From contig JBITNC010000001.1 in NCBI GenBank assembly GCA_050084985.1, positions 145,948,001-146,012,000 of the forward strand: DNA of 64,000 nucleotides. The letters run 5' to 3'. This DNA comes from Nageia nagi. Lineage: Eukaryota > Pinophyta. Of the stretch, positions 21,699 to 34,729 are shown one piece after another. Made by a program: the position numbers and the translations under genes. Position 1 is the first letter of the stretch. The number at the start of each line of letters is the position of its first letter. The notes beneath the pieces were generated by a model, which saw only the letters and a list, made by a program, of their open reading frames with translations, did not search any database and was not told the origin of the DNA.

Positions 21699-21938
21699 TT
21701 ACAACGAAGGTATTTCAACTTTTAACGGAGTGTATGCAGAAAAAAATGGATTACAGAAAACAATGGAGTCACACCCACAATCAACTATGGCTTTCGAATT
21801 GAAAATCCAAATATATTTCAATCTTTCCAACAGCCTGTCAAGGTGTTCTGGTTCAAAGGTCACAAGACGTGGTCTATTATTATTATTCTTAGCTAAAGTT
21901 TTCTGTTCATATGGATAAATGAGAATTACTAAACACAA
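21699..21938 (-). pseudogene. Possible upstream terpene synthase exon
   Basis: A minus-strand 79-codon frame contains LAKNNNNRPRLVTFEPEHLD then RLLERLKYIWIFNS. The spacing L-A-K-x-x-x-N ... E-L/H-x-x-L-x-x-x-x-K resembles the synthase stretch L-A-K-L-D-F-N ... K-E-L-x-x-L-x-R-W-W-K. It sits upstream of the DDxxD exon, as it should. Part of the match comes from an (AAT)n run, so this is tentative. Confidence 0.3.
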
Positions 21939-22004
21939 AGGATTTGGGCATAAATCGATCTAAGTACTCCTCTTCCTGAAACCATATATTAGAGTACGTA
22001 CCGA

Positions 22005-22182
22005 GAAAGATGAACACTTTCTGAATGAGTCTACGGGTTTGGGAAGCCTGGCTGCAAATCTTAATTGAGTGATACTGACCAAGGGATTTCTACAAATATT
22101 AATTCCCAACGATTCCACTTGTTGTGGATGCAGAAAACTGTTCAGGTGCCAACTTCTCATGTACCCACGGAGCCTCTTCATG
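22005..22182 (-). other. Exon-like block with good splice sites, unrecognised
   Basis: Minus strand. Bounded by an acceptor (GCATTTCAG) and a strong donor (TCTCG/GTACGT), with one frame open throughout (QQVESLGINICRNPLVS, then QLRFAARLPKPVDSFRKCSS). It lies on the same strand and upstream of the terpene synthase exons and could be one of their 5' exons, but I could not match it to that family. Confidence 0.3.
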
Positions 22183-24284
22183 CAAGTCTGAAATGCGTTG
22201 TTAAATGTTTAGCAATACTTAACACTAGCCGTAATATAAAGTATGAGCATGAAGCGGCTACCAAGTAATACAATTATGTAGCTGTTATTCTGTCCTTGTC
22301 AGATTAATGGGCCAAAAAGGTCGTAAGGAAGTCATTAGATTTTATATTAAATAGTTATATGACGACACTCATATTTTCTCCCTACCATTTGTCAATGTTA
22401 TATTAAATAGCCATTTGGTAATATCGTCATTTTAAATCGTATTTTAAAGTTAAAGATAATAGTGTAAGGTTTCACTAAAGCGCCCGACATTTTTTATAAA
22501 AATTGTTATCGTTTTCCTTAAAAAAATATAATTTTTCACTGTTATTTAAATTTACCAGTAATAAAAAAATTTACAATAGTTTTTCGAGTGTAAAGATTCA
22601 AAGCAATGCTTAGTCAGATAGTTATTGGATGCAGAATGTTGACAGCTTCGTGGTAATTTGTTATTATTTTCTGAAAATCATTCTGTTAATATTTTATAGC
22701 TTAAATCATCCTGCTCTACTCTCTATAGTATCTTAATCTTAGATGGTCTTGTCTATTATATATTTTAATATCTCATAATTGAGAGTTTGACATCTATCCT
22801 TACCAATCCATTTAATAAATATCTATAAAAAAATTAAAGTAATAGGTAAACATGTCATTTTCTCTTTATTGAAATAGCAAAAAAATAAATCATAAACAAA
22901 AATATATTGTATTTATACATTTATAGAGTTAATATTAAATTTAATTTGAAAGATAATATATAAGTAAATTAATTATTAAAAGTTTGATGTATATTTATAT
23001 ATTTAATATAGAATCTATAGTAAAAATGATATTAATTTATGTATTAAATATAGTTTCTAATATAAAGTTTTGAATGAACATTTTGGAATGAAAAGTATTT
23101 ATCTTGATCTTTAGTAAACATAAAATTATTCTCAAGCCTTCCATATTATTTTAAAATACATTTTTATTATGATCTTGTACAATCATAAAACTATTCTTGA
23201 ACCTTCCACATTATTTTAGCATCCATTTACTGACTAACTACAAAAAATGAAATCAATTTACCATTTTTGAAGCCTTCCAAGATGGAATATTTATATTAGC
23301 TTTAATTTTATACATCCAAAAGTTGTCAACAAGGTGAGGTAACATGTTTACAAAAAAAAAACAAATCCATAGGAAAACATGTATTGCATCATCCTTGCTT
23401 TACATTACATAATATTAAAGAACAAGGTCAAAGAATATTAACCTCTATTTATCTTATTTACTTAGTTATTGTTAAATAATAAAAAATGATGAATGGCTAC
23501 AAAAATAATAGTATAATTTCTTAGTAATTCAATTATTACTTTACCTATTTTAGTTGTTAATTTCTATTTTGATGACTCTATTATGTGAAATATTTATCAC
23601 TTGTTTATGAACATCTTTGCCATGTAAATATTTATATTTGTATAATGTACCTAATTATTATATTCCATTATTATTTACAGGCCAATATTTTTCAGTCTAT
23701 TTCAATTTTCATAATGATTGAATTAACAATAGATGGAATTACAAGAATATTTTCAGGCATCTATGTTCTTGAAACACTTTTACAAATTACATGTATAGAG
23801 ACTATTAAATAATCTTCTTCCACAACCATTAAATATTGAATCAACTTGTCAAATGGTTTACATTCCCACTAAGCTTTGCTTCATGTTGAATACAATATTT
23901 TTGTTGTTGAAGAATTTTTGAAGGAAGGAAGTGTTGTTCATCTACATGAATACACTTTTAAAATTTACACCAACTTCATGTATGTTCATATTCTCTTAAA
24001 CCTCCTAAATTTCGCTTTTTAATACTTATTAAGCAATTTGTAATTACTTTGATAATAATCTATTCCATTTATTTGGAGGGCCATTGTAATTAGCCACCTA
24101 GAAATAGTTGGAAATAGGATGTTACTTGTTAGAGTTCCAACTTTTCTCCTCCAAACAAGCAATAACATTATATCAAATAGCTCTCAAAGGCTTTCAAAGT
24201 CATTGTAAAGAAGTATCATTTCATCATAAGGAGAAAGTAGCTACAAGAAGCAACAAAATGAATCCCCTTTGCAACCTATTCTTA
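22183..24284. other. AT-rich stretch with a small tandem duplication
   Basis: No gene recognised. At about 23,120-23,232 a 72-bp unit is duplicated in tandem (AATTATTCTCAAGCCTTCCA and AACTATTCTTGAACCTTCCA start comparable units, each followed by ATTATTTTA). The Helitron 5' end probably lies in the second half of this stretch, but I could not place a terminus. Confidence 0.45.
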
Positions 24285-25427
24285 TTAAAACATTAATAAC
24301 ATATCATAAGGATTAGTACACTAAGGGTATACCTTTAGCAAAAACAAACATTAGAGAATACCATAATGCAAAAGGTAAGGGCAAGGTTTTTGGTTTTGAT
24401 ATAACGGATAAGGACGATTTAGAAATACATGTTACTTACTTCTATGTAGTTGCTGACAAATTTGATAATATTGTTCACACAAATTCTATCTACATTATCT
24501 CTAGTGCTAGCATTGAAGAGGGCAAAAAATAATATCGTACCTCCATACATCCTTATCAAGTAATGATCATGATGTCATCGATTGTAACTCCTTTAACATG
24601 TCTTGAATCTACAATACAAATAAATGTTTTACATATAAAAATCCATAGATTTGTTGGTTTATTACCTCGATAATTCTCTTATTGATGTGATTGGTATAAT
24701 TTGTTTTATTTCTTCTACTTCAACTTTGCATAAGAAAAATGGAACAGAAACAAAGAAATGCACTACAAAAATCATGGATGTTTCAGATTTTACTATTGAT
24801 GTTACACTATGGGGTGAACATTATGAAGTAGAAGGTAAACAACTTTTAGATATGCCTCAGAAACCAAATCCTACTATTATTCTAATCAAATCTGGATGTT
24901 TGTCCACTTATAATAGAAAGAAAATAATTTTCACTTATCCAACCAACATCCAAATCAATCTAGAATTAGAATAAGCCTCATCCTTATGAACATAGTATTC
25001 TTCCATGGATAGTAACCAACCTACTATTTCCATTTCAAATAATTAGGGTTCAACTACCAACTTTGAAAATCCAATAAAAATCATACAAATCATTGAAAAA
25101 AAGTTCCTTACAAAGGAATAAGTTTATTATCCTTCTTGCCCTCAATTTGTAACAAGAAAAAAATATAATTAACAAGTTATAAAAAAAGTGAACAATAGCT
25201 TTTAATGTCCTAAATGCTTAGTTAAACTCATTGAATGTGACTTCAACTACCCATTAAAAATGAATATTCAATACGACATAGGTGAACTTTAAAAAACTAT
25301 AGCATTTGAAGGGCCTTCAAGTGTGTTGTTAGGTGTTGGTGCAAAATATTTGCAACTACTGTTACTAGAACATGATGCAACACAAGACATTTTCATCAAA
25401 GTTGTAAATTATGATTTCTTGATGTAA
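24285..25427 (+). pseudogene. RPA70-like single-strand DNA binding protein
   Basis: Plus strand. DBD-A: TNIREYHNAKGKGKVFGFDI and HVTYFYVVADKFDNIV (about 24,350-24,470), matching RPA1 N-A-R-G-x-G-K-x-F ... F/Y-x-x-x-A-D-x-F. DBD-B: DVIGIICFISSTST, GTETKKCT, then VTLWGEHYEVEGKQL (24,680-24,850), the R/E-T-x-x-K-R ... V-T-L-W-G pattern. DBD-C: CPKCLVKLIECDFNY (a partial zinc ribbon) and GVGAKYLQLL, ending at the TAA at 25,425. One stop near 24,527, a frame change near 24,650 and several stops near 24,975-25,290 disable it. Host RPA1 is longer, has introns and begins with a protein-interaction OB fold; this copy lacks both, as the Helitron-borne versions do. Confidence 0.8.
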
Positions 25428-25489
25428 ATATCCATTACCATGAATTATTTATCTAATCAAGAAATGGAAAAATTGTGATTATAGCCATT

Positions 25490-25845
25490 AAGAAAATTTT
25501 ATTTTATTTTTGTAATGACTCCTACATCTAAAATAAGTTTTCAATCAAGATATGACAAATATTTTTATTACAGTAATAAGGATAGTTTAGTTTTATATTT
25601 GTAATGACTTCTACATTTGGAACAAGTTTTTAGAATAATCATTGAGTATATCTCCAACTATTGAAGGAAACATAATGAACATGTGAAAAACTTTCTGATT
25701 ACATCCATTAAGGTAGTTTAATTTTTTTTTTGTAATGACTTCTATATTTGTAATAACTTTTTGGTTGAGATATCAAAAACTTTGTGATAACAACAACTAT
25801 AGTAGTTGAATTTTATATTAGTAATGACTTCTACAACAAGTAATA
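25490..25845 (+). repeat. Dispersed tandem repeat between RPA and RepHel
   Basis: The phrase TTTGTAATGACTTCTAC, preceded by a T-rich ATTTTA run and followed by ATTTGGAA/ATTTGTAA and AAGTTTTT-like text, recurs at about 25,514, 25,600, 25,731 and 25,821. Each unit is preceded by a variant of GATTATAGCCATTAAG or GATTACATCCATTAAGG. Units are about 90-130 bp apart. Confidence 0.55.
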
Positions 25846-26159
25846 AAATTTATTTGAATTATATTTTGTAGTTATGCATAAGTAAATAATATCACAAGTT
25901 GATTACCTTTCTTATTTCTTTAATGCAAACGATAAATTTTCTCCAAGTTTTAAGAATAGTTATGCATAAATAAAGATTACAACAAATTCAATTTCTTTAT
26001 GACTTACATTTATTTCTTTTACTTTCTTATATAACCTATTTCATATTTATTGAGCATAATATTTATTAATATTTATCCTTAGAATATTTGTACATTGAAA
26101 TGAAAAATGAGGCAAATAAAGTATGATGAGAATTCAAAAATCAATTAGCTAGAGCATGC

Positions 26160-29100
26160 TACCAAGAAAAAAATGATAGCATCAATGCAAGAAGATGAAC
26201 ATTGCACCAAATACATCTTGATATGGAATCCAAAAAAGGTGCATTTTCATCTAATCCATCTTGCCTACAAGCACTAATTCCACATCAAACTTTGCAAAAC
26301 CAACACCCCCTACTATTTCTTGTAGAATATACAACAACTAGAAATGAATTTAGTTATACATTAGATAGCCTTAAAAACATGTCCACATGTGCTATGTGTA
26401 TGGAAAACTATCCAAGAATTAAAACAAAAAACTCAATGGGAATTACACTTGTTAAAGGTTTATTTTAGAAAAAATTGGCACTACTTCTCTATCACAAAAA
26501 ACATGGACCCTAGTGAAGAACCCATTTGCTTACAAAGACTTAATCAAGTTGAGAAGGTGCTAATAGCAAGAGTTAGCACCATACTTTAGGTTACATATGC
26601 AAGGGGTGGTCAATTAAATTACAATGGTCATACAATCTATTTTCCCTATGATATTTTTGCACTTGCAACTCAATTACCAAGATGCATAAATACATTGGAT
26701 ATACAAATAGTTAACAAGAAGAATATCAATAACCAATATTACAATTTCCATGTTAGCAAAACTCAAGTCTTGGAGGCATTGATATACAAGATCAAATATA
26801 ATGCATACTACAAGGATGTCCATTTAGATGAAATTTCATTATCATTATTGTCTGATGATTCTAAAGACATATCTAAAATTTTATACATGATATCTCTATA
26901 CCTCTCCCTTTGTTGATACAAAGCTCATGGAAATAGATGATTCAAATGATTCATTGTACAAGATAACATACATACAGTAAGTTTGTATGTTACAAATCTC
27001 CCCCTTGGACGTAGAGAATTTGAGCATTTATGATCATTAGTGTAATTACTCTTTCACCATTTAATAAGTACAACACTAAAGGATTTTTTGATATGGCATT
27101 TTCCACTTTATTTCTATTAGGTGCAACATCATTCAAGAAATAACCCATGAAAGAGGTTAAGTTGCATGAATTTGTGCTCCACTTACTATGATACCATGAT
27201 AATAGATTCAGCTAGCACCTACAATTTTGATACTTCATACTAAACATGTTATAATGTCATTATAGTGAAGGAAGAACATATATCTTTTCTCTTCAAAATA
27301 TTAGAACATTATTACCAACCATAATTTAGGACCTCTAACAAGGACAAAAGGATGTGCTAGATGATAAACTCCCTAAATAATTAATGCATTTTGGTTCATC
27401 AATTCATGGAACAAATCCTTTTTGGAATCATTGTAGTGCTGAGATTTTAGACATGATCATTCATGGCAAGACTTGTATGATTATGCTATCCACAACACCT
27501 ACAAATCCTCAAGTAGCTTCTAAATGGAGAATGCATAACATTATTTAAAATCCACATGTTGTATCACATATGTACAACATTCCTTAAAATTGTGTTGGTT
27601 AAACTCTTTAAAGCAATTGACTATTGGTATAGGTATTACATTGATCACATTATTTTTGAATAATTTTTTTTACTTTTGAATAATTTTTTTTACTCTAACC
27701 TAATAATATATTCTTACATGTATGAATGGTAGCATAGAGGTTCTATGCATATTCATGACTTCCTTTGACTAAAGGATGCACCTAACATTTCCTACCTAGA
27801 ATGCAATAATGCTCAATCAATTTAAAATGCAATCAATTATCTAGATAACTATGTATTTGATTGGAACCATTAAATAAATCCCCTATAAGAAAATACATAT
27901 CCTCGAATCAATCTTCGTGATCCTTTTTTGCTAAACACATAATTAATTATGTTAACCAATCCATACATTGATTATAAAGAACTTGTTAATTACATCTAAT
28001 ACCATACAAAGTGTTCATTGCATATATATTTGTGCAAAGTAGGAAAATCTATTGATTGTTACTACAAAGCCCCTTGGAACATGCAAGATATCTCCACCCT
28101 TGAAATAAATGAAAATCATCAGCCCAAATACACTCCTACTCATAATGATGAGCAATTGAATCTTCATAACCATACTATTCTCTCTATTTGGAGAGCCAAC
28201 ATAGATTTTAAGACTGTTATATCAATCAATGTAGTCCTCATGTACATTTCAAATTTTGAACTAGTAAAAATAGTTGCAAATGCATTTCAAAAAATGCTCA
28301 TCAACAATATTATTGAATACAATATCTTTTCCCAAGAAACATACCACCTTCTACTAAAACTATCATTGATTGTATGTAGTCAAACACTCTAATTCTTAAA
28401 TGTAAAATAAAAAAAAACTTGAATGTATATCACTCTTCATCTTCCATAACCTTCATTTATGCATATATGGTCTTACCTACATTTATGAATACAATGTTAC
28501 TTATTGAAGTAGCTAGAAGCTAAACATTTAAAGCAACTTACAAAACTACACCATGGAAACAATGTTCTAAAGATGCAATTATCAGAGTCTCACCATGGTT
28601 TACAACCATCCCTTCAAAAGAAGAAAGTTGTTATCATGAATTTTGTTTGATAAATTTACTTCTATATTATCCATTCCATAACATTCAAGTTGATTTTGGT
28701 ACTAATAAGGATGAAATTATAGCAAAGTGGAAGAGATTTTATAATTATTGCACTCCATGGCATGCATATCGTACATCAAAGGAAATAGTTGAAGAGAGTA
28801 TCATCGATTCACCATCCCTTGAGTATATGGACTCCATCAACAAATTCATCTTAAATGGTAAGTGTTTTCCTCTATACACCGATTCCATACTATGCAGGTG
28901 GATGAGTTTGAAATGCTTGTTTGATGAGACTTAGATCCTTACTATGATTGGGGAATATCACCTTTGACTCCATAGTAAAAAAATTCTAGTTATATTTTTA
29001 TCAATGGAAATCAATATATATTTAAATTATATTCTTTCGCATGATAAATTCCTTTAATGGGTTATCTCTTAAATAAAAAAAGGGTTTTTGATATAGTGTA

Positions 29101-30340
29101 ATCATATCTTACTAAAAATCCATTGCAATCACCACTCAAGATGACCATTCAAGGAGCTATAGGTATACAAAAGTCTCACCTAATCAAATGCATTAGATCT
29201 TTACTTTACAATTTGGATCCAAATGGAGAATCCACATTGCTACTTCTTACATTGATAGGTGTTGCAACATTCAACATAGGTTCTTCAACAATTCATGCCA
29301 CACTTTGAATTCCAATAAAATAAATTGTCCCCCTAATTAGATAATCACTTGCAAGCTTTCAAGAAAAATAATATACGAGATAAATTTCACCTATCCAAAA
29401 CTCCTACAACTCATAGATATTAGGTTGTGTGAGGCATTTCCAAATAATAATCACATTCCATTTAGAGTTTTATCAATAATAATATTCAGTGATCTTGCTC
29501 AACTACCACCTATGAAGGACATTGCCATGTATGCCTCATCCTCATATGATGGTATGTTGTGGTGCACTTTCAAGATAGTTGTGATATTGACCAAAATATT
29601 TTGTCAAATTGGTGAGGATCTTGTACAAATCTAGTTTTCTAACTTGTTGAAAAATATTCAAAATGTAGAAAATATGTAGATTAGGAAATACTAATGTCAC
29701 ATTCATACTCAAGACTGATAGTTATGGAGCAATCTACTTTTTTCTTTTCAATGCATCTTTTTGTAACAAATGAAATTGTTTCTAATAATAATAAATGAAT
29801 GTTATTATCCTTGGAAAAACTAATTTCCTTATCCAATGCAAAGCAACTACAAGGATATGATTTTTCAAATCTAGAAGAAGAAGAACTCCAACAATAGTTA
29901 TTGGTATGTATTGACCAACAAGTTATGTTATCTTCAAATTTATGGATAGAAGTAGGACTCATTAATGGTGCACTTGGAAAAGTTAAATCAATCATTTACA
30001 AGGAAAATAATAATCCACCTCAACTTCCCTTATTTGTTGTTGTTCAATTCAAACATTATATTAGTCCAACTTGGGATTAAAACAACCCAAAAAATATTCC
30101 TCTAATCCACTAAATATGTGGTTGATGATGACAAATCACACTTAAAATGGAATGGACATTAATAATACATAAATCATAGAGACTTACACTTCAAATGGAA
30201 ACTATTAACATTTGTTACATTGAACATTAAGGACTAACTTCTACAGCTATATCCAGAGTACATGCATTAGCTTCTCTTTACAAAGAATGCAATTTGGTGT
30301 ACATGTATATCATCAAAAAAAAGAAGAGCAATGTTTGTTG
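26160..30340 (+). pseudogene. Helitron RepHel (HUH nuclease plus PIF1 helicase)
   Basis: Plus strand. N-terminal region: CAMCMENYPRIKTKN-like zinc site (about 26,390), NMDPSEEPICLQRLNQVEKV and IARVST (26,500-26,580), YARGGQLNYNGHTIYFP (26,595-26,650). Helitron-like N domain: GFFDMAF-TLF, VKLHEF-L (27,085-27,180), LMHFGSSIHGT (27,380-27,415). Rep motif: EW-stop-HRGSMHIHDFL with the H-x-H pair at 27,748-27,756, then LKDAPN. Then WRANIDF-VIS (28,190), QETYHLLL (28,330), LLLYYPF and FYNYCTPWHAYRT (28,655-28,780). PIF1: GAIGIQKSH (about 29,155; Walker A with Gly-to-Gln damage), GVATFNIGSSTIHATL (29,262), FSDLAQLPPMKDI (29,485), LWIEVGLINGALGKV (29,939), IIHKS-stop-RLTL (30,163) and AISRVHAL (about 30,245). 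Stops and shifts occur throughout. The catalytic Tyr motif of Rep was not located with certainty. Confidence 0.88.
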
Positions 30341-33300
30341 TCACTTTCCAATCATACTGCATGAAAATATGAAAAAATATATTAAATCTCTCTTGGTAAT
30401 TATTTTTTTATCACATTAACATTTTTATATAAATATGACTTTTTCCTTCCTACATATTGTCACAAATTAGTAATTTATATCAGTTCTTATAATATTACAT
30501 TTCACAAATGCAAAATTTAACATTCTTATATCTCATTTCTAGGTATCTAAATACATGGTAAACCAAAATAAATTTCTCTAGACTTGTTCATGGATGAATT
30601 TCGTAGAACTCCATATGTGAATAGGAAAACCAACTTTAGAAGAATATTGTTATGAAAAAGTAATCACAAACCTCTGCAAAGATGAGGTTAAAAAAAACTA
30701 TTCATAGAATACATAGAGTTTAAAGATGAACAAAATAAAAATGATGGATTCTCCTCATGTCACATACTTCCAAGGTAAGGATTTTATATTCAAAATTTCA
30801 TACTTTACATAATGAAAAAAATGTAATTTCATTTGAATTTTACTCATTTCTTTTTAATATGAAAGAAAATAAATTCCAATAATATCTAATATATTTAAAA
30901 ACTTTTTAAAGGTGACCTTTGTAGAACAACAAAAACTTGTCTTTCTAAACTTGCTTTTTTTTTCATTATTTCAAATGTCAATTTATTACATCATTCAACA
31001 TAAACTATTTTTCATTATCTACTTGCTATCTATTTACTTACATTTGTAATTATGTACATAACTAAATTTATTACAATGTAACTCAACATTTTTATTTTTC
31101 AAACTTTGTGGAGTGTTATACTTATTTCCAATGTTTGCATTACATTTTACAAAAAAAATATTTCTGACATAATAATTATATATGATAAACCATATAATTT
31201 CCTACTGTGTACCCACTACACTTGCTTGCAATAGCTAGTTTAATACATTTTTATATACATAATCTTTAAAATACCATTATAAAATATTTTCTCAATTAAA
31301 TAATTTCACATAATTTTTATAAATTTTATTTTATAAGGGTATTTTTAAATAGTTTAACTATTTTACATGTAGTCTAAAAGAGTAATATAAAAAAAAACCT
31401 TTGTAAATTTGTGTACTATCAAAAATACCCTTGTATGTGTATTTATTTTACTCTTTATTTTATTAACTTGTTTTTAATGTTTTAAAAAAAGGGGTAATTT
31501 TAGATATTATGTAAAATTATATGGGTATTTTGCATATTTTCTCTAAAATTAATTATGGTTTATTTTTTAGTGAAGGTTTACAATGTAATTATTTTATCAA
31601 AAAAAATAGATTATATTTTATTATAATTTTAATAATGAAATATTAAATTATTTTTTACAATAAAAGAGTTGTTAATCTCTCTTCTTATCATTTTCTTATA
31701 TAATTATTTTTCTTAATTAATGAGTGAATATAATTTATATTTTCAACATCTCTAAAGGATTAGATAAACAAAAGTCATTTGTTTGTGTTCTAATTCATAT
31801 GTCATAATAGTTGTAATTAGATATAATACACTTGTAAATACTAATATAATATTTGTTGATAAATGAAATCACATTTATTATAAAAGTAAAGATTATAGAC
31901 TAATACTATGTGACTTATAGTCCAACCCACTTTAAATACCTATCATGACTAGTGTCATACTAGAATAAACCTCAAAAATATTTCAATTGTAATAGATCGT
32001 ACCATTAGTTTACATTAATATGTTATCTAAGGGTTGAATTAAGGACACCCTGTTTCATTACTTATAATAAAGTGATGAATTAGGAACTAGTTTTTCCTTT
32101 TGAGCTTATGCAATTAAAATTATAGAACATAGATTGTATATAAATTAGGAATAAAAGAACATAATAAGGTACGTATAAGATAAATGTGTCAAGCATTGGA
32201 TATTGTTGTTATGATTAATTAATAAATATAGTTAAAATGAATAAATGAGAAAAAATATGCTAGAATCTTGTTACCACCCATAATATTTAAGCTTGTAATT
32301 TATAGAAAATTTCCAATAAAAATTATCTTTTAAAAGTAAATAAAAATAAAAATTAAAAACTTTCAAAAACTTATCATTTTTATTATTTTTCAATTGGTCA
32401 ATTTGAATTGAAGTTTAATATTATCCTAAGCCTTATGATTTTAACTAACTAAATCAGTCAAGTTCATTTTCCACTTACTCAAATTGAGTTGTCTCTTAGA
32501 GATTTTTTTATTATTCTACCCAATTTGACAAATTAAATTTATGTGTCATTTTTTAGTTAGTCATAATCACAAATTTGTTAACAAATATCTTTATATTGTC
32601 TTATACATTCCTAATCCAAAAAAATACTTTACAAAATTTAAAAGAAATATTAGGTGTACTGATATGTATGATAATATCTTTTTTAGTAATATTTCTTGAT
32701 CCAACTAACCCATTTATATAAGAATATTTTTCATTAAGGTTAGATCAACATTATCTAAAATAAGTTGCTTAATTATATCATAAATGTTCCCACTCTAACC
32801 AACATATTTACCAATCCATGTGGCTAAAATTTAATGACTTGTATATTAAGCTTTCGCTATACTCACTTAGTTGATCACTTCAATCTAAATAACATAATTT
32901 ATAATCCCATTCACCTTGGTCTCCATGTAAATCCTAGCCATACTAAATCATTTGTTTCACCATATATCCTCTCGTATTCATTTCATAAATCCTTTATGTA
33001 CCCCTACATTCTATAACTAAGAGGTGACCCCCACAATAGCCTACAAGGTGATCCGACCATGAGTGAAGATAAGGATTTGGAATAGAGAATTTTAAATAGA
33101 AGAAATACCAAATTTAACTTTAGCAGGAACCTATTATATTTAACCAAGATTTAAAGGTAACTAAATCTTGAAATTAATTTTTATCTAGGACCACAACACA
33201 AACAAATGTTTCAAGACATTATTTAAAGTATCATCTTGACCAGAATAATGGTTTCATTTTTTTAGGTGATCTTATAGACTTAGAAGATCATAAATTCCTT

Positions 33301-33972
33301 GATAATGAAGACTCAATATAATTTCTCTAAGAAAGAAAATGGGTTGAATTAACAAATATGATGATGAATCAACATTTAAAAAACATATTAATTGTATCAA
33401 TTTGACCAACTATTTTGAACTCGACATTTTAAATATTAAATCATTTTGTTAGATCTACATGAACAACTAGAGCTTGTAAAGTTTAATAGTAATGATTTAT
33501 ATAACTAAAATAAATTTAAACCTATTAAGAATTAGTATTTTTATAAAGAAATAAGATTGATCCATAATGTTGATGAAAAATTGAAAGCAAAATTTGTAAA
33601 TAATGAATTTGACTCAATCATGTATTGTTGGATATGTTCAAATTTTAAAATTTAGCTAAGTTAATTAAGCTCGATCTTGATGATCATCTAGATGAAAGTT
33701 TACAAATTTTATGAATGAAAATTCAGATCTTATGAAGAAAAAATATGATTTTATCATGAAGAGAATTTAATTAATTGCTACAAATTATGAAAAAATATGA
33801 ATTGATATATCTATTTTGCAAGATGAGTGATTAAAGGTAATAACAAATAAAGATATTGATGAAAGTGAATTTGATTGAGCTTTAAATAGATGGGAGCTCA
33901 AAATAAGAGATATTCCTTCATGATGGATTGAAGAATATTACAGATACTGAATGTAGCCACAAGTATATATTA
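30341..33972. other. Very AT-rich stretch, nothing assigned
   Basis: No frame above about 60 codons and no motif recognised. The 3' end of the Helitron should lie in the first part. I looked for a GC-rich hairpin followed by CTAG/CTAA/CTGA/CTGG-type ends but could not single one out in such AT-rich sequence. Confidence 0.45.
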
Positions 33973-34606
33973 TCACATAAAATTTATTAATGCATTTAAA
34001 TATATATATTTGCTTGCACTAATATACACCTAGAATATTTAATTTAATGTTGTTAATGTTTATCTTGAACATAATCATAATATCAATAATTATATTGAAT
34101 ATTGTTATGTATTGTGGACTAACCCTATTTATGTAGGTACACATCAACCTAAGGAGCAGGTCATATTATTATTTATATAAATAGGAATCTAATAGTAAGT
34201 CCACATCAAGGAGATACATGATCTAATATCTGGTCCAAATGGTGGCAATCCTTTAGGTTTCTTTTTACATCACCATTCAAGGCTATGGTTTGTGTACTTC
34301 CTTATGCAAGCTATTCTAACATTGATGAGTTATTTGAATATCATATCACTAATTGAAACATCTATATGCAAATTATTGACCTAATTTGAAAGTAAAGAGC
34401 ACTTTAAGGATGGTTATCGATGCTCCTTATCCATGCTAAATACACCATCAATGCTCCTGCTATAAAACATATAGACCACCTATGGTCCTCTTTTTGTTGC
34501 ATTTCAGGTTATAGCTTCTACAGTAGGATTTCTCTATCATCCACATGTCAAACATATCATTGTTCTTTAGTGTTAAGTATGCTTTGCAAGGTAAGTATAC
34601 AAATCA
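33973..34606 (+). repeat. 5' LTR (634 bp) of gag/PMD element
   Basis: Starts TCACATAAAATTT (TGACATATAATTT in the other copy) and ends GTATACAAATCA. Long shared blocks with 40,860-41,493 include TATGTATTGTGGACTAACCC, TAGTAAGTCCACATCAAGGA and GTGGCAATCCTTTAGGT. Confidence 0.85.
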
Positions 34607-34610
34607 TAGT

Positions 34611-34698
34611 TAACATCAATAAGAAAAAGTGCTAAGTTAAATAAGAAAAATCATGGAAAGGTGTAACATCAATAAGAAAAAGTGCTAAGTTAAATAAG
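34611..34698 (+). repeat. Tandem duplication after the 5' LTR
   Basis: TAACATCAATAAGAAAAAGT and the following GCTAAGTTAAATAAG occur at 34,611 and 34,663 (period 52-53 bp). The duplication replaces the position where a primer-binding site is expected. No canonical site was seen. Confidence 0.65.
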
Positions 34699-34729
34699 GA
34701 TAGTGTCCCTTTAGCTACCAAAACCAATT

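Larger units (their letters stand above)
24285..30340 (+). mobile_element. Helitron core (RPA70-like plus RepHel genes)
   Basis: Two degraded genes on the same strand, an RPA70-like protein and a Rep-helicase of the Helitron family, are the coding set of autonomous plant Helitrons. These elements move by rolling-circle replication using the HUH nuclease and the PIF1-type helicase of RepHel. Only the coding core is delimited here. The 5'-TC and the 3' hairpin-CTRR ends were not identified, so the true element is longer on both sides. Confidence 0.82.

Noticed and set aside
27194-27202. TGATACCA, the reverse of a primer-binding site
   Set aside because: It lies inside the RepHel coding remnant; no LTR adjoins it. 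Chance occurrence.
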